From NCBI GenBank assembly GCA_014377905.1, contig JACMOQ010000066.1, positions 1 through 21,029 on the forward strand: a DNA stretch of 21,029 nucleotides. The letters are read 5' to 3'. A program made the position numbers and the translations under genes. The DNA comes from Acetobacteraceae bacterium (GTDB lineage: Bacteria; Pseudomonadota; Alphaproteobacteria; Acetobacterales; Acetobacteraceae). Positions 7,520 through 15,269 of this stretch are shown here, piece by piece. How positions within the stretch are numbered: position 1 is the stretch's first letter; each line of letters opens with the position of its first letter. The notes under the pieces were generated by a model. The model made no database searches. It was not told where the DNA came from and was given only the letters and a program-made list of their open reading frames with translations.

Positions 7520-8299
7520 ATGGACCCGGCAGAATTGTCTCCCGACGACATCCTCCCGCTGCTTGATGCAGGCGGGCTGCGGCTGCGCTATCAGCCGATT
7601 GTGCGTCTCACGGATCGTGGCGTGGTTGGGTTCGAGGCGTTGGCGCGGTTGGAACACCCAACCCGTGGCACCCTGCCGCCACGCGATTTCGTGCCACAAC
7701 TGGAATCCCACGGCCATGGCTGGACCTTGTTCACCCATGTGCTGACCGCCGCATTGGACGAATGGCACAGCGTGTTCGCCGCCGAGGATCGGCTGACCCT
7801 GTCGCTGAACACCCCGCTCGACGTGTTGCGCGATCCGCTTTTGCCGGACCTGCTGCGATCTGGTTGCGCGCGGATCGCCATCCCTGCGAACCTGCTGGTG
7901 CTTGAGCTTACCGAAACCCAGGCCGTGCCAGATGCCGATTTGCTGACCCGTCCGCTGACCGCGCTGCGCCGGCTGGGGGTTGCGCTCGCGGTTGACGATA
8001 TCCTGCCGGTGACCCGTGAGCCTGGCGGGTTGCTCGGGTTGCCGTTCGCCACGCTGAAGCTCGACAAGCGGGTGGTGCGGGAAGCCGCTGATAGCGCGTC
8101 CGCCCGCGCCTTCATCACTAGCAGCCTGAATATCGGCCACGCGGTGGGCATGCAGGTCGTCGCCGAGGGGGTCGAGGACGCTGCCATCTGGGACCGGATG
8201 GCAGGCCTTGGGTGCGATCAGGCGCAGGGGTTTTTCATTGCCCGACCGCTGCCGGCGGCAGCGATCGGGCTATGGCGTGACGTCTGGTCGGCGGGTTAA
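7520..8299 (+). CDS. EAL-domain cyclic-di-GMP phosphodiesterase, stand-alone
   Basis: This 259-aa protein is essentially one EAL domain without sensor or GGDEF parts. Catalytic and metal residues are in place: E39 of EAL (FEALARLEHP), N97 (SLNTP), E129 (LVLELTET), D159-D160, K180 (TLKLDK), E216 (VVAEGVED) and Q236 (QAQGFFIARPLP). The loop after D160, normally DDFGTGYSSL, reads DDILPVTREPGGLLGLP. This loop helps dimerisation and catalysis, so activity may be altered. The ATG at 7520 has no clear Shine-Dalgarno sequence. It is divergent from comM (109 bp apart), and its stop overlaps the btuB stop in the shared tetranucleotide TTAA at 8296-8299. Confidence 0.9.
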   Translation: MDPAELSPDDILPLLDAGGLRLRYQPIVRLTDRGVVGFEALARLEHPTRGTLPPRDFVPQLESHGHGWTLFTHVLTAALDEWHSVFAAEDRLTLSLNTPLDVLRDPLLPDLLRSGCARIAIPANLLVLELTETQAVPDADLLTRPLTALRRLGVALAVDDILPVTREPGGLLGLPFATLKLDKRVVREAADSASARAFITSSLNIGHAVGMQVVAEGVEDAAIWDRMAGLGCDQAQGFFIARPLPAAAIGLWRDVWSAG

Positions 8300-10272
8300 A
8301 AGCGCGCGCGCAAGCCCGCCAGAACCCGCGCGCCGGGGGTCTGGAAGCCATTGGTCGGTTCGAAGCGCGATCCGCCAATGTTGCGGCCTTCGACAAACCC
8401 GGTGAGCGTCGGCGTGATCGCGTAGTTAATATTAAGGTTGAAGATCACCCCCGGCTTGGCGCGACCGACGCCACCCTGGAAGCCACCATCGTCGATGATA
8501 AAATCCTGGAACGATCCGGTGTAAACCAGCTCTGGCACGATGGTCAGGCCGGGCAATGGCGTGAGCCGCAGATTGGCACTGACCTGATCGACCGGACGAC
8601 GCAGCAGGCGGGTGTTGTCGGCCCGGTTGCGCGCATCCGTCCAGGTATAGGCGAGGCTGCCTTCGGCCCACGAGAACGGCCGGGCGGTCAACGCGATTTC
8701 AGCGCCACGGATTTTCGCGCGGTTGACGTTCTGGCTGGTCGCGGCGGTGAAGCTCGCATTGAACACGGTCGCGATCATGTCGCGGAGGGTGTTCTCGAAA
8801 TAGGTTACATCGAGCGTTGCGAAATCGCGGCGTCCGAAGGCTGGTAGATCGATTGCCCAGCCAGCCTCCCAACCGATGCTGCGTTCGGGCCGGAGATTGC
8901 GGTTGCCGACATAGCCCGATGTATCGATACCAAACAGATCGAACAGCGATGGGGCGCGGAACCCGGTGCCGACCGAGGCTTTTAGCCGCGACCACGCCTC
9001 CGGCACTGCCAGCACGCCACCAGTGCGCCAAGTGAACGCCCCGCCACCGTAGCTGCCCTGTTCCTGGCGGGCATCGGCGGTCAAGGTCAGGCGCTGCCCG
9101 AGTGTGGTTTGCACACCGATATGCCCGGCATTTTGGCGCGATGCCGCGCGGACCGAGTTCTGATAGGCAAAGCCACCGAAATCGGCGGTCAGATCGGCGC
9201 GGCTGGTGGTCGCATTGTGCTGATAGCCAAACAGAATCGCGGTATCGCGCGCCATGCCCCAATCTGGCACGTGGAGCGTGTTCTCCCATTGCACCGTGGT
9301 TTGCCGGCCACTAAAGCGCGAATTGGATGATGTAAAATTGGGGTCGGCGGCTTCGAGCGGTTGGTAGTAATGGCGGTTGCTGACCAGTTGTCCGACGATC
9401 AGCGACGTCTCCCAGCGATCATCGAACAGCCGGCTGGTGACCCCTGCCCGGCCGTGAAACACGTCGTCACTGCCGGTGTAGAGACGGGCATCATATCCAG
9501 GAAACCCGAGGCTATCGATGTTGAACTGGGCAGAGCGGGCGCGAACCGCCAGGAATGCCCTTGTGCCATCGATTGGGGTAATGCCGAATTCCAAATTGCC
9601 GGTATTGGCGAGATATGGGTTGCGGGCGCCGGTATAGACTGCCTGCCGTTGCGGGGTGGTATCAAAGCCGCGCTCGGCCTGGGTGGCGACCCCGAGCCGG
9701 TAATCGAACATGCCCTGCGATCCCGACGCCCCCACCGAACCGCGTAACGCGCGTGGCCAGCCAAAGCCGAGTTCGGCGGTTTGCACTGGCTTGCCGGCAC
9801 CACGTTTGGTGATCAGGTTGACCACCCCGCCGATGGCACCCGAGCCATAGAGTGCTGACATCGGGCCGCGCACAACTTCGATCCGATCGACATCGGCGAG
9901 GGTATCGACGCCAAAATTGAAGGCGCCGCCGGGATCGGAGGGATCGGTGATCGGGATCCCGTCACGCAACACCAGCACATGGTTGGAATTGGTGCCGCGC
10001 AGGAACAGGCTGGCATTGCCGCCCGGTCCGCCCGATTGCACTAAGCGCGCGCCGGGAACCGCCGACATCGCCTCGGCGAGCGTCGCATAGCCGCGCTGTT
10101 CGATCATGGTGCGGGTGATGATCGTTACGCCAGCGGGGATGCGTTCGATCAGGGTGGGGACCCGGGTTGCGGTGATCACCATATCTGGCAACCTGATATC
10201 CGCATCCTGGGCGTAAACGGGGGCGGAAAGGCACGACGACGACAGCAAGGCTGCCAGTAGCAGACGGCGCAT
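8296..10272 (-). CDS. btuB: TonB-dependent outer-membrane receptor, vitamin B12 transporter BtuB type
   Basis: The precursor is 658 aa. Residues 1-21 form a Sec signal peptide (MRRLLLAALL... cleaving after VYA), a TonB box DMVITATR lies at 30-37, and a plug domain follows (LRGTNSNHVLVLRDGIPITD, RIEVVRGPMSALYGSGAIGG). The rest is a beta-barrel ending in the terminal Phe typical of outer-membrane proteins (LAGLRARF). The cobalamin riboswitch on its leader is the main reason to assign corrinoids as substrate. The start at 10272 is set by the signal peptide and by GGAG 7 nt upstream; the open frame reaching back to 10416 would run through the leader and riboswitch. It is convergent with the EAL gene. 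No periplasmic or ABC partner (btuF/C/D) is adjacent. Confidence 0.92.
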   Translation of the reverse strand: MRRLLLAALLSSSCLSAPVYAQDADIRLPDMVITATRVPTLIERIPAGVTIITRTMIEQRGYATLAEAMSAVPGARLVQSGGPGGNASLFLRGTNSNHVLVLRDGIPITDPSDPGGAFNFGVDTLADVDRIEVVRGPMSALYGSGAIGGVVNLITKRGAGKPVQTAELGFGWPRALRGSVGASGSQGMFDYRLGVATQAERGFDTTPQRQAVYTGARNPYLANTGNLEFGITPIDGTRAFLAVRARSAQFNIDSLGFPGYDARLYTGSDDVFHGRAGVTSRLFDDRWETSLIVGQLVSNRHYYQPLEAADPNFTSSNSRFSGRQTTVQWENTLHVPDWGMARDTAILFGYQHNATTSRADLTADFGGFAYQNSVRAASRQNAGHIGVQTTLGQRLTLTADARQEQGSYGGGAFTWRTGGVLAVPEAWSRLKASVGTGFRAPSLFDLFGIDTSGYVGNRNLRPERSIGWEAGWAIDLPAFGRRDFATLDVTYFENTLRDMIATVFNASFTAATSQNVNRAKIRGAEIALTARPFSWAEGSLAYTWTDARNRADNTRLLRRPVDQVSANLRLTPLPGLTIVPELVYTGSFQDFIIDDGGFQGGVGRAKPGVIFNLNINYAITPTLTGFVEGRNIGGSRFEPTNGFQTPGARVLAGLRARF

Positions 10273-10294
10273 ACGACACTCCAACGGCGCGGGC

Positions 10295-10308
10295 CGATCA
10301 TGTGATCG
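10295..10308. repeat. Perfect palindrome in the btuB leader
   Basis: CGATCATGTGATCG consists of two 6-bp arms around TG. It lies 22-36 nt upstream of the btuB start, between the riboswitch and the Shine-Dalgarno sequence. It may be part of the riboswitch expression platform, or an operator; the sequence does not decide. Confidence 0.35.
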
Positions 10309-10390
10309 AACCCAACCCAGATACGAATGCCGCCTACGGGTCTTTCTCCCGCTGCTCCGGTGCACCTCGCCCGACGCGCGCGCGCAGTCT

Positions 10391-10566
10391 CGATGGCGGC
10401 CGGTCTCCTGGCTCACGGCGTTGGGACATCATCCCGGCCGGACCCGCCTTCTCATGCAGCGCATAATGGCATTTGGGTCAGGCACGCCGCGTACAGTTGC
10501 GAGGGCAGCGGCGGTTTCCCGCACTTCCCGTTTCAGCCCTTGCGGGCCACCGTCATCTACACCTAG
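10391..10566 (-). ncRNA. Cobalamin (vitamin B12) riboswitch
   Basis: Read on the minus strand, the leader contains the hallmark elements in order: GGTGGCCCGCAAGGGCTGAAA, then CGGGAAGTGCGGGAAACCG, the B12 box CCGCCGCTGCCCTCGCAACTGT (at 10493-10514, here split only for description), a variable peripheral arm, and GAGCCAGGAGACC near the 3' end (10402-10414). GGTGGCC (10545-10551) can pair with GGCCGCC (10395-10401) to close the structure. The class represses downstream expression when adenosylcobalamin or a related corrinoid is bound. Its 3' end lies about 120 nt before btuB. No Rho-independent terminator is obvious in that stretch, so control of translation is more likely. Confidence 0.92.
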
Positions 10567-10626
10567 CCTGCACGACACGCCGCGCGGCGGCAACCCCCCA
10601 ACCGACGATCAAACCTGGAATGACCG

Positions 10627-11025
10627 ATGCCGTTGCACACCGCGCTGCAAAACAACTTGCCGCCCTATGCCCGCCAGCTTGGGTTCACGATTACCGAGGC
10701 GAGTGCTGATAGGATCGTTGCCGAAATGGTGGTCGGTGATACGCACGGCAACGGGCTTGGCACCATGCATGGCGGCGCGTTGATGACTTTGGCCGACACC
10801 ATGGGGGCAATTGCGACGATGGTGAATATTGGGCGCCAGGCGCAGACGACGACGTTGGAAAGCAAAACCAATTTTGTTTCGGCGGCCAAAATTGGCACCA
10901 CGATTACCGCCGAGGTGACCCCGATCCATCGCGGCAAGACCACCCAGGTTTGGCAGACCCGGATCACCAGGGCGGATGGGCGGTTGGTGGCGTTGGTGAC
11001 CCAAACTCAACTGGTGCTGGGGTAA
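10627..11025 (+). CDS. PaaI/YigI-type hotdog-fold acyl-CoA thioesterase
   Basis: This 132-aa protein matches the single hotdog domain of PaaI-like thioesterases, which hydrolyse acyl- or aryl-CoA to free acid and CoA in the cytoplasm as dimers or tetramers. The signature GLGTMHGGALMTLADTMG spans residues 43-60, with HGG at 48-50 and the acidic residue D57. The later strands (TTTLESKTNFVSAAKIGTTI, then VWQTRITRADGRLVALVTQT) fit the fold. The ATG at 10627 has a weak ribosome binding site (TGGA); an ATG at 10620 is in another frame. It is divergent from btuB, and its last 19 bp overlap the 3' end of ruvX on the other strand. Confidence 0.88.
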   Translation: MPLHTALQNNLPPYARQLGFTITEASADRIVAEMVVGDTHGNGLGTMHGGALMTLADTMGAIATMVNIGRQAQTTTLESKTNFVSAAKIGTTITAEVTPIHRGKTTQVWQTRITRADGRLVALVTQTQLVLG

Positions 11026-11492
11026 GTTCCGCCCCGGCTCGCGTCCAGCGCGGCCTGCAGCATATAGCTCGCGGCCATGGCATCCACCAGCCGCGCCCGC
11101 CGCGCCCGGCTGAGGTCCATTTCCCCGATCAGCACCCGGTTGGCCGCGGCCGATGACAGGCGTTCGTCCCACATCGCGGCAGGCAGGCCAAGGGCTGCGG
11201 CAATTGCGTGGGTCCAATCCCGGGCAGCTTGGGCGGCGGGGCCGGCGCTGCCATCCATGGAAAGTGGCAAGCCGATCACCAGGCCACCAATATCCTGATC
11301 GGCGACGATGCGGGCCAGCGCCTTGGCGGTCAGGCCGAGTTTCTGGCGGGGGATTTGGGCAAACGGGGTGGCGAGCATCAGGCTGACATCGGACAAAGCA
11401 AGCCCGATGGTTTTGCTGCCGGGATCAAGCCCAAGCAGGCGGGTGTCACGCGGCAGAACGGCACGCAGCGCGGTCATCTCCAGAATTGCCAT
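11007..11492 (-). CDS. ruvX: RuvX/YqgF family putative Holliday-junction resolvase / pre-16S rRNA nuclease
   Basis: The 161-aa product has the RNase H-like fold of YqgF. Acidic residues are in the expected places: D23 in LLGLDPGSKTIGLALSD, E110 in WDERLSS, and D137 in RLVDAMAASYML. GLVIGLPLSMDG (70-81) is also typical. YqgF proteins are linked to 16S rRNA 5' maturation and, by fold, to Holliday-junction resolution. It is last in the run copA - SDR - arfB - ruvX, 96 bp after arfB. No Shine-Dalgarno sequence precedes the ATG at 11492. Instead, a GGCGG-AA-CCGCC hairpin sits 5-15 nt upstream. A second ATG at 11477 has GGAG directly adjacent, too close to be usual. Confidence 0.9.
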   Translation of the reverse strand: MAILEMTALRAVLPRDTRLLGLDPGSKTIGLALSDVSLMLATPFAQIPRQKLGLTAKALARIVADQDIGGLVIGLPLSMDGSAGPAAQAARDWTHAIAAALGLPAAMWDERLSSAAANRVLIGEMDLSRARRARLVDAMAASYMLQAALDASRGGTYPSTS

Positions 11493-11573
11493 CAGGGGCG
11501 GTTCCGCCGGCAGGTTTGCGTGCCGAACACCCTTACTTCGGTGGCATTTTTGGTCACTGAACGAAGCCCTTCC

Positions 11574-11603
11574 TCAGTCATCTTTCGGTCAGTCATCTTT
11601 CGG
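11574..11603 (-). repeat. 15-bp tandem duplication at the arfB stop codon
   Basis: CCGAAAGATGACTGA (minus strand) occurs twice head to tail (11603-11589 and 11588-11574). Each copy encodes Pro-Lys-Asp-Asp-stop in the arfB frame, so the gene ends with a duplicated tail and a second in-frame TGA 15 nt after the first. Confidence 0.9.
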
Positions 11604-11999
11604 CTTGCTTCGGCCTGATTTAATATCGCCACGATGCGATTTGGCATCCATTCGCCGCAATCTGGACCCAAGAGTTGGCCGCGTCTTGCGCCGCCGGATC
11701 GGCACTACGCAGGCGGCCTCGATCAATGCCACCAGCCGGTCCTGCGCGTCCTGGCGGTTGCGATCCTGGCTGCGGAAACGTTGCGCAGTGATGACGATGA
11801 TGCCGTCCAGCGTCATATGTTTTTCGAGGCGCGTCCGCACGTCATCGGGCAGCGATGGCGATCGCCTTGCATCGAAGCGCAACTGCACCGCGGTTGAAAC
11901 TTTGTTGACGTTCTGCCCGCCGGGGCCGCTGCTGCGGATAAAATTTTCGGACAATTCGGCGGGATCGATGCTGACCCGGTTGTTGATGCGGATCAGCAT
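11589..11999 (-). CDS. arfB: Alternative ribosome-rescue factor ArfB (YaeJ), GGQ peptidyl-tRNA hydrolase
   Basis: At 136 aa this has the usual ArfB length. The class-I release-factor signature SSGPGGQNVNKVSTAV carries the catalytic GGQ at 27-29. There is no codon-recognition domain, and the C-terminal tail is rich in Lys and Arg (RRRKTRP, SHRGDIKSGRSKPK). In ArfB such a tail enters the empty mRNA channel of stalled ribosomes. It starts 9 bp after the SDR stop, and its ribosome binding site (GAGGGTTGAG) overlaps the last SDR codons, so coupled translation is likely. The last four codons plus stop are duplicated just downstream. Confidence 0.93.
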   Translation of the reverse strand: MLIRINNRVSIDPAELSENFIRSSGPGGQNVNKVSTAVQLRFDARRSPSLPDDVRTRLEKHMTLDGIIVITAQRFRSQDRNRQDAQDRLVALIEAACVVPIRRRKTRPTLGSRLRRMDAKSHRGDIKSGRSKPKDD

Positions 12000-12008
12000 C
12001 GCGGCAAC

Positions 12009-12797
12009 TCAACCCTCCTCAGCAGCGGGCGCGCCGATGGTGACACCGCCATCGATGACCAGGGTTTGCCCGGTGGTGTAGCTGCCGGCGGCGGACGCCA
12101 GAAATACCGCAGCACCAGCGATTTCATCGGGTTCACCGATACGTTGCAGCGGCGTGGTGCGGTGGCGGGTTTTGGCGGTTTCTGGATTTTCCCAAAGCGC
12201 GCGGGCGAAATCGGTTTTGATCAGGCCGGGGGCGATGGCGTTGACCCGGATTTTTTTCGGCCCCCATTCGCAGGCGAGGTTGCGCGCCAGCTGCATGTCG
12301 GCGGCTTTGGAAATTCCATAGGCCCCGATACGGGTATCGCCGCGTAGGCCGGCGATGGAGGAGATGATGATGATCGCGCCACCATTGCCGGCCGACGCCA
12401 TGCCCGGCAGCACCATGTTGGCGAGCCAATGATTGGAGCGGATATTGGAGCTCATCACCCGGTCCCAGGCATCGTCTGGGATGTCGGATGACGGTCCGTA
12501 GAATGGATTGACAGCCGCATTGCACACCAGGATGTCGATGCGGCCATATGTTGCGATGGCAAAATCAACCAGGGCCTGAAGTTCGTCCTTGCGGCCAATA
12601 TTGCAGGTTTTGGTCACCGCGGTGCCGCCGGCATCGGTGATCGCCTTGGTTACCACATCGCAGCCATCCTGCTTGCGGCTGGAGACCACGATTTTGGCGC
12701 CGTGTTCGGCCATGCGCTGGGCGATGGCGCGGCCGATGCCTTTGCTCGATCCGGTGATGACGGCGACTTTGCCGGTAAGGTCGAAGAGTGATGCCAC
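12009..12797 (-). CDS. SDR family NAD(P)-dependent oxidoreductase
   Basis: The 262-aa protein is a classical short-chain dehydrogenase. It has the Rossmann motif TGSSKGIG at 15-22, CNAA at 92-95, catalytic S147 (SSIAG), Y160 and K164 (YGISK), APG at 189-191, and a C-terminal IDGG. The SSRKQDG segment (39-45) after the second beta strand suggests NADP(H) preference by its basic residue. The substrate is unknown; 3-oxoacyl or hydroxyacyl-CoA reductase activity would fit the acyl-CoA genes around. The start is a GTG at 12797 with AGGGAGGA 8 nt upstream. It lies 38 bp after copA and 9 bp before arfB in one minus-strand run. Confidence 0.92.
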   Translation of the reverse strand: MASLFDLTGKVAVITGSSKGIGRAIAQRMAEHGAKIVVSSRKQDGCDVVTKAITDAGGTAVTKTCNIGRKDELQALVDFAIATYGRIDILVCNAAVNPFYGPSSDIPDDAWDRVMSSNIRSNHWLANMVLPGMASAGNGGAIIIISSIAGLRGDTRIGAYGISKAADMQLARNLACEWGPKKIRVNAIAPGLIKTDFARALWENPETAKTRHRTTPLQRIGEPDEIAGAAVFLASAAGSYTTGQTLVIDGGVTIGAPAAEEG

Positions 12798-12835
12798 GGT
12801 GCGGGTCCTCCCTGATAGATTAGCGTCAGGTTCGC

Positions 12836-14971
12836 TCAGTCCGCACGCGGACGCAATTGCCCGATGCGCAAGGCTAATGCGTTCAGCACCACACTGACCG
12901 ACGATAATGCCATCGCCCCACCGGCGATCATTGGGTCGAGCAGGCCCACGGCAGCGAGCGGGATGCCGATGACGTTGTAGGCAAAGGCCCAGAACAGCCC
13001 GCGCCGCATGGTGCGCCAGGTGCGGGCGGATAGCACGATGCCGTCGGCCACCAGCATCGGGTCGCCGCGCATCAGCGTGATGCCGGCCGCCGCCATCGCA
13101 ACATCGGTGCCCCCGCCCATGGCGAAGCCGACATCGGCTGCGGCGAGGGCCGCGGCATCGTTCACCCCGTCGCCGACCATGGCAATCACCGCGCCATCAT
13201 CGCGCATCGACCTGATGGCGGCGAGCTTGTCTTCGGGCAGCAATCCGGCACGCACATCGCCGATGCCAAGTGCAGCCCCTACCCGCCCGGCAGCTGCCTG
13301 ATTGTCGCCCGACAGCAGCACCACGCCGAGGCCGAGCGCTTGGAGGCGCGCGACGGCGGCGGCGGCGCTCGGTTTCAAAGCATCGGCAAAGGCGAGCAAT
13401 CCGAGCAGCCTGCCATCGGCGACGAGCCAGGAAATAGTTTGCCCGTCCGCCGCGTGGCGAGCTTCGGCGTTGGTCAATGGCGCGAGATCGATGCCAAGCT
13501 CCTCCATCATCCGGCGGCTGCCCAGGCTCACGGTGCGTCCTTCAAGATCGGCGCTGATGCCGCGTCCGGGTGAGGCGCGATGGTTGATGGCGCGGGGAAA
13601 ATCCTTGGTTTCGCGCAAAACCGCACGGGCGAGCGGGTGTTCGCTGCCGGCTTGCACGGCGGCGGCGAGGCGGAGAATTTCCTCGCGTGAGGTGTCGGCC
13701 ACCGGTTCAATTGCCGCAAGCTTGGGGAAACCCTCGGTCAGCGTGCCGGTTTTGTCGAAGGCGATGATTGTCGCGGCCTGGGCGCGTTCGAGGGCGCCGG
13801 CATCCTTGACCAGAATGCCGGCGCGCGCGGCGATGCCAGTGGAAACCATGATCGCGGTGGGCGTTGCCAGCCCCATCGCGCACGGACAGGCAATGACCAG
13901 CACGGCGACGGCATTGATGATTGCGGTATCGATTGGCGCGCCAGCGATCGCCCAGGCGGTGGCGGTCAGCAGCGCGATCACCACCACGACCGGCACGAAC
14001 ACCGCGCTGACCCGGTCGGCGAGGCGTTGGATGTCGGGCTTGTTGAGCTGGGCGTCTTCCACCAGCCGCACCATCCGCGCCAGCGTGGTTTCGCGGCCGA
14101 CCGCTGTCAGCCGCATCTGCAACTGTGCCTCTCCATTGATTGCGCCGCCGATGGCACGCGCGCCCGGCTGCTTGGCAACCGGCAACGCCTCCCCGGTCAG
14201 CAGGCTTTCATCGACGCCACCGGCGCCCGCGATAATCACTCCGTCAGCCCGGATGCGCGCGCCGGGGGGAATTACCGCAATGTCGTCAATGGCGAGTGCG
14301 GCAATCGGAATTTCGGCCTCGACGCCGGCGCGCAACACGATGGCGGTGGTTGGGCGCAGCGCCGCGAGGGCGGCAATGGCGCTGGCGGCACTCTGGCGGG
14401 CGCGGGCTTCAAGATAGCGGCCGAACAAAACCAGAGTGATGACGGTCGCGCCAGACTCGAAATAAAGCGCCGCGTGGACGCCGTGCAGCGCGAGATTATA
14501 GCAGGACAGCAGAAACGCGGCGGACGTGCCCAGCACGACCAGCAAATCCATCCCGCCATAAAAGCCGCGCAACCCCAGCCAACTGGCGCGATAGAATGGC
14601 CAGGCGACCCAGGTTTGCACTGGCAGTGCCAGCAGCAATTGCAGCCAGCCCGGCAGCATCGCGGCATGGCCGAACGGCATGGTAGCCAGCATCGGCGCAG
14701 TCAGCATGACGGCCACGATCAGACGCGCGGGAAAGGAAGCGGCCTCGGTCCTGGTTTCGGTGACCGGATGGGCGGAATAGCCTGCCTTTGCGACGGCTGC
14801 TTCCAGCGCGCCGGGATCAAGCGCACCGGCGCCGCGCACTCGGGCGCGATTGGTTGCCAGATTGACCTCGGCGCTCGCAACGCCCGGCACGCGGGTCAAA
14901 ACCCGTTCAACCCGGGTTACGCAGGCCGCGCAGGTCATGCCATCGATCGAGAGGTCAACTACGTCTGCCAT
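12836..14971 (-). CDS. copA: Cu(I)-exporting P1B-type ATPase
   Basis: The 711-aa inner-membrane pump has one N-terminal HMA domain with GMTCAAC at 11-17. The transmembrane segments and catalytic core carry TGE at 259-261 (TGEALP), the ion-path motif CPC at 362-364, the phosphorylated DKTG at 406-409, the HP motif at 445-446 (SEHPLA) and GDGVND at 600-605. YN at 665-666 and MALSS at 687-691 in the last helices mark the Cu(I) subgroup, so export of cytoplasmic copper is the expected role. The ATG at 14971 is preferred; an in-frame TTG at 14989 is also possible, and neither has a clear Shine-Dalgarno sequence. A CopZ-like chaperone gene diverges 97 bp away. No CueR- or CsoR-like regulator is in the window. 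Confidence 0.95.
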   Translation of the reverse strand: MADVVDLSIDGMTCAACVTRVERVLTRVPGVASAEVNLATNRARVRGAGALDPGALEAAVAKAGYSAHPVTETRTEAASFPARLIVAVMLTAPMLATMPFGHAAMLPGWLQLLLALPVQTWVAWPFYRASWLGLRGFYGGMDLLVVLGTSAAFLLSCYNLALHGVHAALYFESGATVITLVLFGRYLEARARQSAASAIAALAALRPTTAIVLRAGVEAEIPIAALAIDDIAVIPPGARIRADGVIIAGAGGVDESLLTGEALPVAKQPGARAIGGAINGEAQLQMRLTAVGRETTLARMVRLVEDAQLNKPDIQRLADRVSAVFVPVVVVIALLTATAWAIAGAPIDTAIINAVAVLVIACPCAMGLATPTAIMVSTGIAARAGILVKDAGALERAQAATIIAFDKTGTLTEGFPKLAAIEPVADTSREEILRLAAAVQAGSEHPLARAVLRETKDFPRAINHRASPGRGISADLEGRTVSLGSRRMMEELGIDLAPLTNAEARHAADGQTISWLVADGRLLGLLAFADALKPSAAAAVARLQALGLGVVLLSGDNQAAAGRVGAALGIGDVRAGLLPEDKLAAIRSMRDDGAVIAMVGDGVNDAAALAAADVGFAMGGGTDVAMAAAGITLMRGDPMLVADGIVLSARTWRTMRRGLFWAFAYNVIGIPLAAVGLLDPMIAGGAMALSSVSVVLNALALRIGQLRPRAD

Positions 14972-15068
14972 CGCCGATAAATGGGACAATCAGCAGGTCC
15001 GAACAACCGGGCTACCCGCGCGCCTGCCAAGGCGGTAGTGTGGAGGCAGTTTTGGATGAGGTCATGTG
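14972..15068. other. Divergent copA / HMA-protein promoter region
   Basis: Ninety-seven bp separate the two start codons. I looked for a CueR-type dyad (ACC...GGT around a long spacer) and found none that is convincing. Short dyads such as CGCC-tgccaa-GGCG near 15021-15034 are within chance for this GC content. The Shine-Dalgarno GAGG at 15058-15061 serves the HMA gene. Confidence 0.4.
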
Positions 15069-15269
15069 ATGGTGAGATTTTCCGTTCCTGAAATGCATTG
15101 TGCCGGCTGCATCGCCTCGGTCACCCGCGCGATCCAGGGGGGCGACAAGGCGGCCATCGTGACCGCAAGCCTTGAAACCCATCTGGTCGAGGTCACCTCG
15201 CACCTGCCGGTGGCGCAACTCGCCGGACTGATCGAAGATGCCGGCTTTACCGTAAAGCCGGTCGCATGA
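15069..15269 (+). CDS. Heavy-metal-associated (HMA) domain protein, CopZ-like copper chaperone
   Basis: This 66-aa protein is a single HMA domain with the metal-binding MHCAGC near residues 9-14 and the usual end ...LIEDAGFTVKPVA. It would bind Cu(I) in the cytoplasm and hand it to the CopA encoded divergently. The ATG at 15069 is chosen because GAGG lies 7 nt upstream; the GTG at 15066 is also in frame. Its TGA overlaps the ATG of uppP (ATGA at 15266-15269), implying translational coupling to an unrelated-looking gene. Confidence 0.87.
   Translation: MVRFSVPEMHCAGCIASVTRAIQGGDKAAIVTASLETHLVEVTSHLPVAQLAGLIEDAGFTVKPVA

Larger units (their letters stand above)
10273..10626. other. Divergent btuB / thioesterase intergenic region
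   Basis: This 354-bp gap holds the cobalamin riboswitch, the leader palindrome and the btuB ribosome binding site. Only about 60 bp separate the riboswitch 5' end (10566) from the thioesterase start codon (10627). The btuB promoter must therefore lie in this short stretch or inside the thioesterase coding region, and both promoters must overlap or nearly so. I see no clear -35/-10 pair. Confidence 0.5.

Noticed and set aside
7411..7551. N-terminal extension of comM by 47 codons
   Set aside because: ComM proteins begin at the MTIARVQ-like strand. The extension is low-complexity and would overlap the EAL gene start region.
10273..10416. N-terminal extension of btuB by 48 codons
   Set aside because: It would translate through the leader and the 3' end of the riboswitch and would place the signal peptide internally. 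The ATG at 10272 has a Shine-Dalgarno sequence and is followed directly by the signal peptide.
13302..14980. Long plus-strand frames (371 and 317 codons) opposite copA
   Set aside because: They are Ala/Ser/Arg-rich or Gly/Gln/Arg-rich without motifs, and copA on the other strand has a full P1B-ATPase motif set.
14972..15068. CueR/CsoR-type operator between copA and the chaperone gene
   Set aside because: I searched by eye for the typical dyads and found only 4-bp stems that are expected by chance in this GC content.
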